The notes below the pieces were generated by a model. The model did not search any database, had not been told where the DNA came from, and saw nothing but the letters and a program-made list of their open reading frames with translations. A DNA stretch of 64,000 nt from Roseburia sp. (GTDB taxonomy: Bacteria > Bacillota > Clostridia > Lachnospirales > Lachnospiraceae), in assembly GCA_023664265.1 (NCBI GenBank), contig JAMPFV010000001.1, positions 98,601-162,600 of the forward strand. Direction: 5' to 3'. Within the stretch, counting starts at the first letter, position 1, and each line of letters opens with the position of its first letter. Below, piece by piece: positions 8,952 through 18,663 of the stretch. Position numbers and translations under genes: made by a program.

Positions 8952-11090
8952 TTACTTCGTCAAAAGCATCATAATCTTATTGCTTCTGTTGATAAACTTC
9001 GTCATCGCCTCCGGCTGCAGCGGCGCCTGCTGCAACAGCGCCAGATCATAGAGCTGCTCGCAGATAATATCCACGTTCTCGCCCGTCTGGTTGTCCAGCA
9101 CATACTCCACAAGCTTATTGTTGGCATTCAGGATCAAGGTCTCTCCCTCTCTGCCCATCATTCCCATATCCATCCCTGGCATCGAATACATCTTCATCAT
9201 ATCCTGCATTCTGCGCGTCTCCTCGGATACGGTGATCATGGAGGCGATCTCCTTGTTCTTGAGCTTCTCGACCTTTACCGTGATATTGTCCTTCTTGACC
9301 GCCTTCTTGAACAGCTTGGATACCTCCTCGCTCTTCTTGGCCAGCTCCTCCTCGACCTTCTTGGAGTTCTTCGTCTTGAAGGTATCCGTCAGATCCGCGT
9401 CAATGCGGGAGAACTTGATGCCCTCATTCTTCGACTCGAGCTGCGATACGAAGGGCTGGTCAATCTTATCCGGAAGCACTACCGCGTCCATCTTGGCCTT
9501 CTTGAACATGTTGACATACTGGCTCTGCTGTACGAGGTCGGTGACGTAATAGATAATCTTCTCCTTCGTCTCCGCGTCCTCGGTGGGAATCTCCACATCC
9601 TCTTCCTCCCCGTCGCTGACAACCTCGGCCTCGACCTTCTCTCCGGTCTCTGCGTCCACCGCGGAAGCCTCTCCCGTCTCTGATGCCGCCTCGTCCGAGG
9701 AATCCTCCTTCTCATCCGGATCGATTTTCTTGACCTCAAGGCACTCCGGCAGAGTCAGGTACTCGCCGTCAAGGTTCTTGAAGAGGATATAGTCCGTCAT
9801 CTTCTCGCAGAATTTGTCATCCTTCAGGCAGCCGAACTTGATGAAGGGGCTGATGTCGTCCCAGTACTTCTCATAGTTCTCCTTGTCCGTCTTGCACATG
9901 CCGGACAGCTTATCCGCAACCTTCTTCGTGATATACTCGCTGATTTTTGTGACAAACCCGTCATTTTGCAGCGCGCTTCTCGATACGTTCAGCGGCAGGT
10001 CCGGACAGTCGATAACGCCCTTGAGCAGGAGCAGGAACTCCGGAATGACCTCCTTGATATTGTCCGCGATAAACACCTGATTGTTGTACAGCTTAATCGT
10101 TCCCTCGATGGACTCATACTCCATGTTAATCTTGGGGAAGTACAGGATCCCCTTCATGTTGAACGGATAGTCCATATTTAAATGGATCCAGAACAGCGGC
10201 TCCTTGTAGTCCATGAAAACCTTGCGATAGAAATCCAGATACTCCTCCTTGGTGCACTCGTTGGGATGCTTCGTCCAGAGGGGATGCGTGTCATTTAAAG
10301 GCACGGGACGCTTCTTAATCTTGAGCTTCGTCACCTTCTCCTTCGTCGGCTCCTCGCCGTCCTTGCCGGGAACCTCCTTCTCCTCCTCAAGCGTCTCTAT
10401 GACAACGTCGTCCTCCCTCTTATCCGCGGGGTCGATGGTCTCAAACTCCTCGGGCGCGTTCGCCTTCTCCAGATAAATCTCATACGGCATGAAGGAGCAG
10501 TATTTCTTGATAACCTCTCTCGCCTTGTACTCGTTACAGAACTCCAGACAGTCCTCATTGATGAAAAGCGTAATCTCCGTGCCGACCGCCGTCCTGTCGC
10601 CCTCCGTCATGGTAAACTCCGTGCCGCCGTCGCACTCCCAGTGTACAGGCGCCGCGCCTTCCTTATAGGAGAGCGTGTCGATGTGCACCTCGTCCGCCAC
10701 CATGAACGCGGAGTAAAAGCCAAGTCCGAAATGACCGATGATCTGGTCGTCGTTTGCCTTGTCCTTGTATTTTTCGATAAAGTCCGTCGCGCCGGAAAAC
10801 GCGATTTGATTGATATACTCCTCCACCTCGTCCGCGGTCATGCCAAGCCCTGTATCAATGAACTTGAGCGTCTTTGCCTCCGGATTCGCGATAATGTGGA
10901 TATCCTTCTTCACCCCTGCCGGAAATTCATACTCGCCCATCATCTCGAGCTTCTTGAGCTTTGTGATGGCATCACAGCCGTTTGAAATCAGCTCCCTGTA
11001 AAAAATATCGTGGTCTGAGTACAACCACTTCTTGATAATCGGAAAAATATTTTCGCTGTTGATTGACAAGCTTCCACGCTTCTCTGCCAT
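8952..11090 (-). CDS. htpG: HSP90-family chaperone HtpG
   Basis: A 712-residue cytoplasmic ATP-dependent chaperone. GHKL ATPase motifs are intact (ELISNGCDAITK, DTGLGMT, GHFGLGFYSAF). An acidic Glu/Asp-rich insertion sits at about residues 470-530 within the middle domain, which makes it longer than typical bacterial HtpG. The start is the ATG giving MAEKRGSLSIN, matching the family N-terminus; an ATG four codons upstream lies inside the GGAAGG ribosome site. A perfect CIRCE operator and a consensus promoter lie upstream, so HrcA control is expected. A hairpin follows the gene. Confidence 0.96.
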   Translation of the reverse strand: MAEKRGSLSINSENIFPIIKKWLYSDHDIFYRELISNGCDAITKLKKLEMMGEYEFPAGVKKDIHIIANPEAKTLKFIDTGLGMTADEVEEYINQIAFSGATDFIEKYKDKANDDQIIGHFGLGFYSAFMVADEVHIDTLSYKEGAAPVHWECDGGTEFTMTEGDRTAVGTEITLFINEDCLEFCNEYKAREVIKKYCSFMPYEIYLEKANAPEEFETIDPADKREDDVVIETLEEEKEVPGKDGEEPTKEKVTKLKIKKRPVPLNDTHPLWTKHPNECTKEEYLDFYRKVFMDYKEPLFWIHLNMDYPFNMKGILYFPKINMEYESIEGTIKLYNNQVFIADNIKEVIPEFLLLLKGVIDCPDLPLNVSRSALQNDGFVTKISEYITKKVADKLSGMCKTDKENYEKYWDDISPFIKFGCLKDDKFCEKMTDYILFKNLDGEYLTLPECLEVKKIDPDEKEDSSDEAASETGEASAVDAETGEKVEAEVVSDGEEEDVEIPTEDAETKEKIIYYVTDLVQQSQYVNMFKKAKMDAVVLPDKIDQPFVSQLESKNEGIKFSRIDADLTDTFKTKNSKKVEEELAKKSEEVSKLFKKAVKKDNITVKVEKLKNKEIASMITVSEETRRMQDMMKMYSMPGMDMGMMGREGETLILNANNKLVEYVLDNQTGENVDIICEQLYDLALLQQAPLQPEAMTKFINRSNKIMMLLTK

Positions 11091-11141
11091 AATCCTTCCC
11101 ATTCCTTTCTTTGAATAGCATTTTATATTTTTCTGTAGACT

Positions 11142-11170
11142 AGTTTAATCCCCCCATTATGAAAAGTCAA
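11142..11170 (-). promoter_or_regulatory. htpG promoter
   Basis: Minus strand TTGACT, 17-bp spacer, TAAACT, about 50 bp before the start codon. CIRCE sits just upstream of the -35 box. Confidence 0.75.
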
Positions 11171-11177
11171 GGCAAAA

Positions 11178-11204
11178 TTAGCACTCAAATGCAGTGAGTG
11201 CTAA
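11178..11204. promoter_or_regulatory. CIRCE operator (HrcA site)
   Basis: Exact inverted repeat TTAGCACTC-N9-GAGTGCTAA, the consensus operator of the heat-shock repressor HrcA. It lies between htpG and the divergently unlinked parvulin gene, seven bases upstream of the htpG -35 box. Confidence 0.95.
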
Positions 11205-11240
11205 TAATTAATACTTTGTTTAGAATTATTTTATTTTTTT

Positions 11241-12308
11241 CTAACGAAAAATCGTTTGATAGACCTCGAAAAAGCTGCTTGTCGTCACCGCACTGTCCTC
11301 GATAAAGCTCACCGATTCCCACAACTGCTGGTCAATATTTCTGGTAAGCCCCTCCACAAAGCTGGAATATTCCTCATTAAAGACTTCCTTGCGGCGCTGC
11401 TCCACAATCTTCATCTTATTTCTGTCCGTCTCCTCCCTGTCGAAGGTACTGATGCATTTGATAATATGATACCCCTGCTCCGTCTCGACAATACCGCTGA
11501 TCTCACCGGTTCCCAGATTGAACGCCGCCTCCTCAAGGACGGTCTCAACGCTGCCCTTTCCGAACGAATAGGTACCGGTTTCATCCTCGCTGTACTCCGC
11601 GATAAGACTCGTAAATTCTTCCCCGTTGCATGCGCGCCGATACGCCTCCAGCGCCCGCTGATACGCCCCGCGCCTGTCCATCTCCGAATAGGGAACCGCC
11701 TCGTTATTCTCATTCAGCGAATATGTCTTTATCAGAATATGCTGCACGGTGATTGTCCGGGCCTCGTCGTCGCTGATCTCCGGATTGATGTCCGCTATCA
11801 GATACTCATACACCTTCGCGGCCAGCGCATACTCCTCGTACATCCGGGTTATCAGCGCCTCGTCCACGCCCATCAGCGTCCTCTCCGTCTCATTTAAGGA
11901 GTCGAAATAGATTTTGGCCGCCTCCGCCGTCTTTCGAAGCTCCTCCTGCGACAGCGAGACGCCCTGTTCCTGCGCGAGCAGATTCATCGCCTTGATTCGC
12001 GCTATCCTCGCGAGCACCGTGTTCTTGATGTTTTCCTCCAGTGTCTCGCCGTTGTAAGCCGAAGCCCATATCTCTTTCCCGTAGGCCTCCTCGTACTGAT
12101 TCTTCATATTGGTCATATATACCATAATCTCCGCAAGCATACAGGAGGATTTCTCGATACGGAACACCTCGCCCTCCTCAAAGCCTGTCGTGAGCACCAC
12201 CCGCGGCCCTGTTCCGTCCCCGCCGCTTCGGAGGGTGCAGCCGCAAAGGGACAGAGACACCGCGCCTGTAATAAAACCGATTAACATCTTCCGTCTGCAA
12301 ATCCTCAT
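11241..12308 (-). CDS. Parvulin-type peptidyl-prolyl isomerase lipoprotein (PrsA/SurA-like)
   Basis: A 355-residue exported foldase. The N-terminus has basic residues, a hydrophobic stretch and a lipobox ending LCGC near residue 24, so it should be tethered to the outer face of the membrane. A helical SurA/PrsA-like chaperone region follows, then a rotamase domain (about 185-315) recognised by TVQHILIKT, a FGKGSVETVLEEAAFNL segment and GYHIIKC. It probably helps secreted proteins fold. The start follows GGAGGCAGGA. Its 3' end faces the CIRCE/htpG promoter region on the same strand, but htpG has its own promoter. No operon partner is clear. Confidence 0.88.
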   Translation of the reverse strand: MRICRRKMLIGFITGAVSLSLCGCTLRSGGDGTGPRVVLTTGFEEGEVFRIEKSSCMLAEIMVYMTNMKNQYEEAYGKEIWASAYNGETLEENIKNTVLARIARIKAMNLLAQEQGVSLSQEELRKTAEAAKIYFDSLNETERTLMGVDEALITRMYEEYALAAKVYEYLIADINPEISDDEARTITVQHILIKTYSLNENNEAVPYSEMDRRGAYQRALEAYRRACNGEEFTSLIAEYSEDETGTYSFGKGSVETVLEEAAFNLGTGEISGIVETEQGYHIIKCISTFDREETDRNKMKIVEQRRKEVFNEEYSSFVEGLTRNIDQQLWESVSFIEDSAVTTSSFFEVYQTIFR

Positions 12309-12420
12309 TCCTGCCTCCTCGCCCGCTTTTACTCATACCCGTCGGCATCTGTACCCGAATTACAATAAAATTATATATTTTTGCCGCCAAAACTGCAATA
12401 CCCTTCGTTACAGTTGCATA

Positions 12421-12449
12421 TTGTATCTGAGGGTTATTTTTGCTATAAT
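12421..12449 (+). promoter_or_regulatory. Promoter of the MBOAT/SGNH pair
   Basis: TTGTAT, 17-bp spacer, TATAAT with an extended TGn element, 47 bp before the MBOAT start. Confidence 0.65.
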
Positions 12450-12495
12450 AGATTTGAGGGTATCAATAACCTTCTTATGATTTTAGGGGGATATC

Positions 12496-13914
12496 ATGGT
12501 CTTTAGCAGTTTATCGTTTATTTTTTTATTTTTGCCGGTCTTTCTGGCTTTGTATTACGCCGCATCCCCAAACGAAAGAAACACGCTGCTCTTTGTCGGC
12601 AGTCTGGTATTCTACAGCTTGGGCGAGCCTTATTATTTGTTCCTGATTCTGATTTCGATATTTGTAAACTACTGGCTCGGACGTTTTATTGAATATTTCA
12701 GGCCCCGCCCCAAAATAAGGACATCGCTGTTTCTGTTGGCGCTGTTCTATAATTTTGGCGTGCTGCTGTTTTATAAATACATAAACTTCTTTATAGAGAA
12801 TATCAATGCGCTGCTGCAGATGGCGAATGTTGATTGGCAGTTTTACACGCTGCAGCTCACGCTCCCGCTGGGAATCAGCTTTTACACCTTCCAGATTGCT
12901 TCCTATATTATTGACGTTTACCGCGGGAAGGTGCGGGCGGACGATTCCATCGTGAATCTCGGGGCGTACCTGTGCATGTTCCCGCAGCTTATCGCCGGCC
13001 CGATTGTCGTGTATTCCGACATCAAGGAGGAGCTCAGGCGGCGCACGCTCTCCATGGAGAAGTTCGACAACGGCCTGAAGACCTTTATCGTCGGCCTTGG
13101 CTATAAGGTGATTCTTGCAAACCGCATCGGCATCCTGTGGAATGACATCTGCACCATCGGCTTTGAGAGCATCTCCACACCGCTCGCGTGGCTGGGGGCC
13201 TTTGCGTACTCCATGCAGCTCTACTTTGACTTTTGCGGCTACTCCTACATGGCGGTCGGCCTCGGCGAGATGCTCGGCTTCACGATGCCCGACAACTTCC
13301 GCCACCCGTATATGTCGAGGAGCGTCACGGAATTCTGGCGCAGGTGGCATATCACACTGGGCGGCTGGTTCAAGGAGTATGTCTACATTCCGCTCGGCGG
13401 CAACCGCAAGGGAAAGCTCCGCACGATTTTCAATCTGTTTGTCGTGTGGTTTCTGGTCGGCTTCTGGCACGGCGCCGCGTGGAATTTTATCCTGTGGGGG
13501 ATTTTTATCTTTCTCATGCAGATTATCGAGAAAAACCTGACATTGAAGTGGCTGACCCGCGAAAATATCGTGTCCCGCATTTTGTCACATGCATATATGG
13601 CGTTTTACATTCCGGTAAGCTGGATTCTGTTTGCCATAAGCGACTTTTCCGAGCTTCGTGTCTATCTGGGGCGCATGTTCCCGTTCTTCGGAATCGGAAA
13701 CGCACTCAACCCGAATGATTTTGTCACGCAGCTTATGACCTACGCGCCGTTGATTATCGCCTGCCTGATATTTTCAACGCATTACCCGGAGAAGCTCTTT
13801 GACAAAATCCGTCACAAGGGCGTCGGCATCGGCATTGCGCTGTGCGCGTTCTGGTGCGCGGTGTATTTTTTGGCTATCGGAATCAACAATCCGTTCCTGT
13901 ACTTTAGATTTTAG
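12496..13914 (+). CDS. MBOAT-family O-acyltransferase (AlgI/DltB-like)
   Basis: A 472-residue polytopic membrane protein starting MVFSSLSFIFLFLPVFLALYY with about ten to twelve hydrophobic segments. The family hallmarks are present: FPQLIAGPIV, the FDFCGYSYMAVG region, RHPYMSRSVTEFWRRWHITLGGWFKEYVYIPLGG and the WHGAAWNFILWG histidine motif. Such proteins move acyl (usually acetyl) groups across the membrane onto extracellular polysaccharides or wall polymers. The start follows GGGGGATATC. The next gene, 22 bp downstream, is an SGNH-type protein, the usual partner. The polymer that is acylated is unknown. Confidence 0.95.
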   Translation: MVFSSLSFIFLFLPVFLALYYAASPNERNTLLFVGSLVFYSLGEPYYLFLILISIFVNYWLGRFIEYFRPRPKIRTSLFLLALFYNFGVLLFYKYINFFIENINALLQMANVDWQFYTLQLTLPLGISFYTFQIASYIIDVYRGKVRADDSIVNLGAYLCMFPQLIAGPIVVYSDIKEELRRRTLSMEKFDNGLKTFIVGLGYKVILANRIGILWNDICTIGFESISTPLAWLGAFAYSMQLYFDFCGYSYMAVGLGEMLGFTMPDNFRHPYMSRSVTEFWRRWHITLGGWFKEYVYIPLGGNRKGKLRTIFNLFVVWFLVGFWHGAAWNFILWGIFIFLMQIIEKNLTLKWLTRENIVSRILSHAYMAFYIPVSWILFAISDFSELRVYLGRMFPFFGIGNALNPNDFVTQLMTYAPLIIACLIFSTHYPEKLFDKIRHKGVGIGIALCAFWCAVYFLAIGINNPFLYFRF

Positions 13915-13936
13915 TTGACTTTGGAGGTCTTGCTTT

Positions 13937-15040
13937 ATGAATAAAAGCGGCAAAGGGCCTTATGTACTGCCCTTTTTAATAGTACTGTCCACTTTTTTGT
14001 TTTCCATACTCGGAAGCTACTGGAATACATCGCACTACCACCATGACACGGCCTTTGCATCGGAGAATCTGCCCCTGGTAACCGCGATGCAGGGAGTCCA
14101 CGATAAGCTGTATCTCCCTCCGACGACGCCAAGTCAGGCCATTGTTCCCACGGCCTCCTTTGTGGCCGCCGACTTGGCAGTCATCTCCAACTCCATGGAG
14201 AACTCCTTGGAATTGGAGATGGCGAACGTCGCCGGCGCGGCCGTCCCGATGAGCCAATCCGAGATGCAGGGGCGAAGCGTTCCCGCGGAGCCGCTAACCT
14301 ACGACTTCACAACCGCCGGCGAGAATTATTTTGACAATGCCTGCTTTATCGGCGATTCCCGCACGGTGGGCATCCGGGATTACTGCGACATGGAAAACGC
14401 GACCTTCCTGTGTAAGACCTCACTCACGATTTTTGACTATGACAAGCCTAAGATTACCTTCAACGGGAAAAAGACCTCCGTCAAGGATGTCCTCTCCCAA
14501 AACCGGTTCGCCAAAATCTATCTGATGGTGGGTATCAACGAATGCGGAACCGGCACGCCGGAAAGCTTTTGCGAGGATTACCGCGCCGTTGTGGAAAACA
14601 TCCGCGAGCTGCAGCCGGACGCGCTCATCTTCATACAGGGTAATCTGTTGGTGACCAAGGAGAAATCTCAGAGCAACAGCGGCGGCATCACTAACGAGAA
14701 TATTTCCGCACGCAATCAGTTGATCGCCACGCTGGCCAATCAGCGGGACATCTTCTACATCGACATCAACGAGAGTGAATTCTGCGAGGACGGCGCGTTG
14801 GTTTCCTCCTACACATGGGATCAGGTGCATGTCAAGGCGCAGTATTACGCCATCTGGAAGAGCTTCCTGCTCGAGCACGCAATCGTCCTCAATCCGGAGG
14901 AAGCCGCGCCCCTTGCGGATTCTGCCGCGCCTCTTGCGGATTCTGCCACGCCCCCCGCGGATTCTCCACAGGAGGAGGCCACACCTTTCACCGAACCGGA
15001 TTCCGTTCCGCAGGAAGAAGGAGCTGAGGAAACGCCCTAA
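13937..15040 (+). CDS. SGNH/GDSL hydrolase-like extracellular protein, MBOAT partner
   Basis: A 367-residue protein with one N-terminal membrane segment (about 9-27) and an extracellular SGNH-type domain: [10 protein letters not shown] gives the nucleophile-Ser block (about 137-146), [10 protein letters not shown] the Gly/Asn block, and DQVHVK near 296-301 the Asp/His block. The tail is Pro/Ala/Glu-rich, with PLADSA repeated. It sits immediately downstream of the MBOAT gene with its own GGAGG site and probably completes O-acetyl transfer to a surface polymer. The last codons form one arm of a perfect palindrome, the other arm of which ends clpB; the two convergent genes overlap by 4 bp. Confidence 0.88.
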   Translation: MNKSGKGPYVLPFLIVLSTFLFSILGSYWNTSHYHHDTAFASENLPLVTAMQGVHDKLYLPPTTPSQAIVPTASFVAADLAVISNSMENSLELEMANVAGAAVPMSQSEMQGRSVPAEPLTYDFTTAGENYFDNACFIGDSRTVGIRDYCDMENATFLCKTSLTIFDYDKPKITFNGKKTSVKDVLSQNRFAKIYLMVGINECGTGTPESFCEDYRAVVENIRELQPDALIFIQGNLLVTKEKSQSNSGGITNENISARNQLIATLANQRDIFYIDINESEFCEDGALVSSYTWDQVHVKAQYYAIWKSFLLEHAIVLNPEEAAPLADSAAPLADSATPPADSPQEEATPFTEPDSVPQEEGAEETP

Positions 15041-15061
15041 AGCGTTTCCTCAGCTCCTTCT
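15016..15061. terminator. Palindromic bidirectional terminator inside two coding ends
   Basis: Perfect 20-bp arms (15016-15035 and 15042-15061) around loop CCTAAA. The loop carries the stop codons of both convergent genes. U tracts on both sides are weak. Confidence 0.75.
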
Positions 15062-17643
15062 CTTACCGCCGTCAGCGTATTCTCCTCCTCATTCAATGCT
15101 ATCAGTATCGTATCGCCCGAGCGCACCGCATCCGCCAAAATCAGCTTCGCCGCCAGCGTCTCGACATATTTTTGAATATAGCGCTTCAAAGGCCGCGCGC
15201 CATATATCGGGTCATAACCGTTCTCTACGATAAACCGCTGTGCACTGTCGCTGATTCGGATGCTCAGCTCCTTGTCCGCAAGCCTTCGGTTGATATCCTT
15301 GACAATCAGCGCGATAATGTCGCTGATGTTCTCCTTGGTGAGCGGCTTGAACAGAATCGTCTCATCCAGACGGTTCAAAAACTCCGGCCTGAAATGCGCC
15401 CGCAGCTCGCCCATCACCAAATCCTGCGCCTGCTGCCCGATATTGCCGTCCGCGTCAATGCCCTCCAACAGATACTGCGCGCCGATATTCGAGGTCATAA
15501 TCAGGATGGTATTCTTAAAGTCCACCGTGCGCCCCTGCGAATCGGTAATCCGCCCGTCGTCGAGCACCTGAAGCAGGATATTGAACACGTCGGGATGCGC
15601 TTTCTCCACCTCGTCAAAGAGCACCACGCTGTAGGGCTTCCTGCGCACGGCCTCCGTGAGCTGCCCGCCCTCATCATAGCCCACATATCCGGGAGGCGCT
15701 CCAATCAGCCGTGAAACCGAATGCTTCTCCATGTACTCGCTCATGTCAATCCGCACCATATTGGCCTCGTCGTCGAACAGGGACGCGGCCAGCGCCTTGG
15801 CCAGCTCCGTCTTGCCCACGCCCGTAGGCCCCAGAAACAGGAAGGAGCCAATCGGCTTCTCCGGATCCTTAATGCCCGCCTTGGAGCGGATAATCGCCTC
15901 CGTAACCTTGGTGACGCCCTCGTCCTGCCCGATCACGCGCTTGTGCAGCTCCTCGTCCAGATGCAGGGTTTTGTTGCGCTCGCTCTCGTTGAGCTTGGCG
16001 ACCGGTATCCCCGTCCAGCGGGAAATGATCTTCGCGATTTCCTCCTCGGAGACGCTCTCATGCACCAGCGACAGCTCCCTCGTGTTGACAGTCTCCTCCT
16101 CCGCTGCCAGTTGGCGCTTCAGCTCCGGCAGTCGGCCATAGCTCAGCTCCGCCGCTTTCTCGAGATTGCCCTCCCGCTGCGCGATCTGTATCTGATTGTT
16201 CATCTCCTCAATGTCCTCGCGCAGCTTGGACAGGCGCTCCACGCAGGCTTTCTCATTGTCCCACTGCGCCTTGCGGTTGTCGAAAGCCGCCTTCTGCTCG
16301 GCCAGCTCAGCCTGAAGCGTCTCGAGACGCTCTCTGCTCAGTCGGTCCTCCTCCTTCTTGAGCGCGGCCACCTCAATCTCCATCTGCATCATCCGCCGCT
16401 GCAGCTCATCCAGCTCAGCAGGCAGAGAATCCAGCTCGGTCTTAATCATCGCGCACGCCTCGTCCACAAGGTCAATCGCCTTGTCCGGCAGGAAGCGGTC
16501 GGATATATAGCGGTTGGACAGCGCCGCAGCGCTGACCAGTGCATTGTCCATAATCTTCACCCCGTGGAACACCTCATAGCGCTCCTTTAAGCCTCTCAGG
16601 ATGCTGATGGTGTCCTCCACGGTCGGCTCATTCACGAGCACGGGCTGGAACCGCCGCTCCAACGCAGGGTCCTTCTCAATGTACTGACGGTACTCGTCAA
16701 GGGTTGTCGCGCCGATACAGTGCAGCTCCCCCCTTGCAAGCATCGGCTTGAGCATATTTCCGGCGTCCATCGCGCCCTCGGATTTGCCCGCACCGACAAT
16801 CGTATGCAGCTCGTCGATAAAGAGGAGTATCTGCCCGTCGCTGTTTTTCACATCCTCCAACACCGCCTTCAAACGCTCCTCGAACTCGCCTCTGTACTTT
16901 GCGCCCGCCACCAGCGCGCCCATATCGAGTGAAAATACCTTCTTATCCTTCAACCCCTGCGGCACATCCCCGCGGACAATCCGCTGTGCAAGCCCCTCCA
17001 CGACGGCGGTTTTCCCGACGCCGGGCTCGCCGATGAGCACCGGATTGTTCTTCGTCTTTCTCGAGAGGATGCGGATCACGTTGCGGATCTCGTTGTCGCG
17101 CCCAATCACGGGGTCGAGCTTCTGATTCCTCGCCCGCTCGACCAAGTCCTGTCCGTATTTCTCAAGCGTGTCGTAGGTCGCCTCCGGATTATCGCTCGTG
17201 ACCCGCTGATTGCCCCGCACCTCAGAGAGGGCTTTCAGAAACCGCTCACGGGTAATCCCGTACTCCCTGAAGATTTCCTTGATTTCCTTATTCGGGCTCT
17301 GGAGCATGGCGAGGAACAGGTGCTCCACGGACACATACTCGTCCCCCATGCGCTTGGCCTCATCCTCCGCGCTGATCAGCGCCTTGTTGAGATACTGCCC
17401 GATATAGGGCTGACCGCCCTGCACCTTCACCCGCTTCTCCAAGGCCTTCACCGCCCTGTCGAGGAAATAGTCCCTGTTGATCTCCATCTTCTCGACCAGC
17501 TTTAGAATCAGGCTGTCGTCGATTGTCAGCAGTGCATACAGCAGATGCTCCTGCTCCAACTCCTGATTGCCGTATTCCATGGCAAGCTTTTCGCAGGTAT
17601 TTACTGCCTCCATTGATTTCTGTGTAAATTTCTGAATATTCAT
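15037..17643 (-). CDS. clpB: ClpB disaggregase
   Basis: An 868-residue Hsp100 protein of normal length: Clp N domain, first AAA domain ([13 protein letters not shown]), a long coiled-coil middle domain (about 410-525) that separates ClpB from ClpC/ClpA, and a second AAA domain ([10 protein letters not shown]). With the DnaK system it rescues aggregated proteins. The start follows AAGGGGG, and a consensus promoter lies 53 bp upstream. I saw neither a CIRCE element nor a clear CtsR box in front of it. The C-terminus is encoded by one arm of the shared palindromic terminator. Confidence 0.97.
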   Translation of the reverse strand: MNIQKFTQKSMEAVNTCEKLAMEYGNQELEQEHLLYALLTIDDSLILKLVEKMEINRDYFLDRAVKALEKRVKVQGGQPYIGQYLNKALISAEDEAKRMGDEYVSVEHLFLAMLQSPNKEIKEIFREYGITRERFLKALSEVRGNQRVTSDNPEATYDTLEKYGQDLVERARNQKLDPVIGRDNEIRNVIRILSRKTKNNPVLIGEPGVGKTAVVEGLAQRIVRGDVPQGLKDKKVFSLDMGALVAGAKYRGEFEERLKAVLEDVKNSDGQILLFIDELHTIVGAGKSEGAMDAGNMLKPMLARGELHCIGATTLDEYRQYIEKDPALERRFQPVLVNEPTVEDTISILRGLKERYEVFHGVKIMDNALVSAAALSNRYISDRFLPDKAIDLVDEACAMIKTELDSLPAELDELQRRMMQMEIEVAALKKEEDRLSRERLETLQAELAEQKAAFDNRKAQWDNEKACVERLSKLREDIEEMNNQIQIAQREGNLEKAAELSYGRLPELKRQLAAEEETVNTRELSLVHESVSEEEIAKIISRWTGIPVAKLNESERNKTLHLDEELHKRVIGQDEGVTKVTEAIIRSKAGIKDPEKPIGSFLFLGPTGVGKTELAKALAASLFDDEANMVRIDMSEYMEKHSVSRLIGAPPGYVGYDEGGQLTEAVRRKPYSVVLFDEVEKAHPDVFNILLQVLDDGRITDSQGRTVDFKNTILIMTSNIGAQYLLEGIDADGNIGQQAQDLVMGELRAHFRPEFLNRLDETILFKPLTKENISDIIALIVKDINRRLADKELSIRISDSAQRFIVENGYDPIYGARPLKRYIQKYVETLAAKLILADAVRSGDTILIALNEEENTLTAVREGAEETL

Positions 17644-17696
17644 AAGCTGCCCCCTTTTCTATAGGATGCCGTGTTTGTTTTATTTGTTCTATGGCT

Positions 17697-17724
17697 ACTA
17701 TAACACATTTTTCTCACTTGTCAA
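17697..17724 (-). promoter_or_regulatory. clpB promoter
   Basis: Minus strand TTGACA, 16-bp spacer, TATAGT. No heat-shock operator recognised nearby. Confidence 0.7.
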
Positions 17725-17794
17725 TTTAGTTTATACTATTATTATGAAATTTATTTTTGTTTTATTTTTTTGTTGAAGTATTATTTTTTGTAGT

Positions 17795-17957
17795 AGTTCA
17801 GCCATGCCATTCATGTCGGGCGTCCGCCCTATAGAAATGTTATGATGGTCTGCTTTACTTGCCTATATGGGCAAATTCGACTGACCATCATACAAACCGC
17901 CCTTAGTGAGCAAGCTCCCACGGTCAATTTGCATAATCATTTCTGCATGGCTGAACT
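17795..17957. repeat. Nested inverted-repeat element, 163 bp
   Basis: Outer arms are a perfect 13-bp inverted repeat (17795-17807 and 17945-17957). Inside lie a small GGGCG/CGCCC hairpin (17818-17829) and a 52-bp hairpin with perfect 10-bp arms (17841-17850/17883-17892) and an inner TTGCC/GGCAA stem. The 52-bp core recurs at 54614-54668. No ORF or transposase is associated. It fills most of the 416-bp gap between clpB and the next gene; the rest is AT-rich. It could be a small non-autonomous mobile element or a structured RNA. Confidence 0.8.
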
Positions 17958-18059
17958 GTGTTACATATTTTTCAGGAAAAATTGTTAATTTCGTATATTT
18001 TTTTGCCGATATATGTTAAGATAGACTTATCTCAAATTGAAAGATGGTGAGAAACAGTT

Positions 18060-18581
18060 ATGGATGCCAACACGGCCTATTTCTTAAAAAAATACTACCC
18101 GCACGTGATTAAATGGTGGTTGGTCGTTTATATTCCTGAGGTGGTGCGGATATGGCCTTCCAAGGCTGAGGAGGAGGAAGCGCTCCGCCTTGAGGCGCAG
18201 CAGCAGCCTGCTCTCGAACAGCATGACGCTGCGGACAGCGAGGCCTCTCCTATAGATAGCTCTGACAATATGATTGACGAATCGGCATACAACGCCACGA
18301 CCGGCTCCTATTCCGGCCTGTACGGGCAGAAGCCTGTGGATGCCGATACGCAGGCCGCTCTCGATGCCATTCTGAACGGCTCCAATAACCAGAACAGTGT
18401 AGACATGCTCCTCTCGGGAGGCTCCAAGACGGTTGTCCTGCCGCCCGAGCAGGATGAGATCATCGCGGAGGCCAACGCCATCTACGAGCGCCTGCTGCGC
18501 GAGGCCGCGGAGGACGAGGCGAAAAAGCGCGCCGAGATTGATGCCGCCCGCACTGCTTACGACGAGCAGAACATGGCATAG
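18060..18581 (+). CDS. Hypothetical protein
   Basis: A 173-residue protein I do not recognise. The N-terminus (residues 5-32) is aromatic and amphipathic or weakly hydrophobic (FLKKYYP, KWWLVVYIPEVV) and might lie on or in the membrane. The rest is acidic, with Gln/Glu/Ala-rich, Ser/Asn-rich and finally charged helical stretches. No cysteines or catalytic signature are visible. A GATGGTGAG ribosome site precedes the ATG, and a strong bidirectional terminator follows 48 bp downstream, so it appears to be a single-gene transcript. The 163-bp structured element lies just upstream. Confidence 0.7.
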   Translation: MDANTAYFLKKYYPHVIKWWLVVYIPEVVRIWPSKAEEEEALRLEAQQQPALEQHDAADSEASPIDSSDNMIDESAYNATTGSYSGLYGQKPVDADTQAALDAILNGSNNQNSVDMLLSGGSKTVVLPPEQDEIIAEANAIYERLLREAAEDEAKKRAEIDAARTAYDEQNMA

Positions 18582-18628
18582 GCCGTATTCTTATTTGCGC
18601 TGCCGCAATTTCTTATAGAAAGGCAAAT

Positions 18629-18652
18629 GAAAAGCACCCTGTGGTGCTTTTC
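18629..18652. terminator. Bidirectional rho-independent terminator
   Basis: GAAAAGCACC, loop CTGT, GGTGCTTTTC. A and T runs in the stem give U tracts in both directions. It serves the convergent hypothetical gene and porB. Confidence 0.9.
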
Positions 18653-18663
18653 TCGTCATATCC

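Noticed and set aside
17644-17760. CtsR or CIRCE operator before clpB
   Set aside because: Neither the CtsR heptad repeat nor TTAGCACTC-N9-GAGTGCTAA was found.
17795-17957. Insertion sequence
   Set aside because: Terminal inverted repeats are present, but there is no transposase frame and no clear target-site duplication. Kept only as a repeat element.
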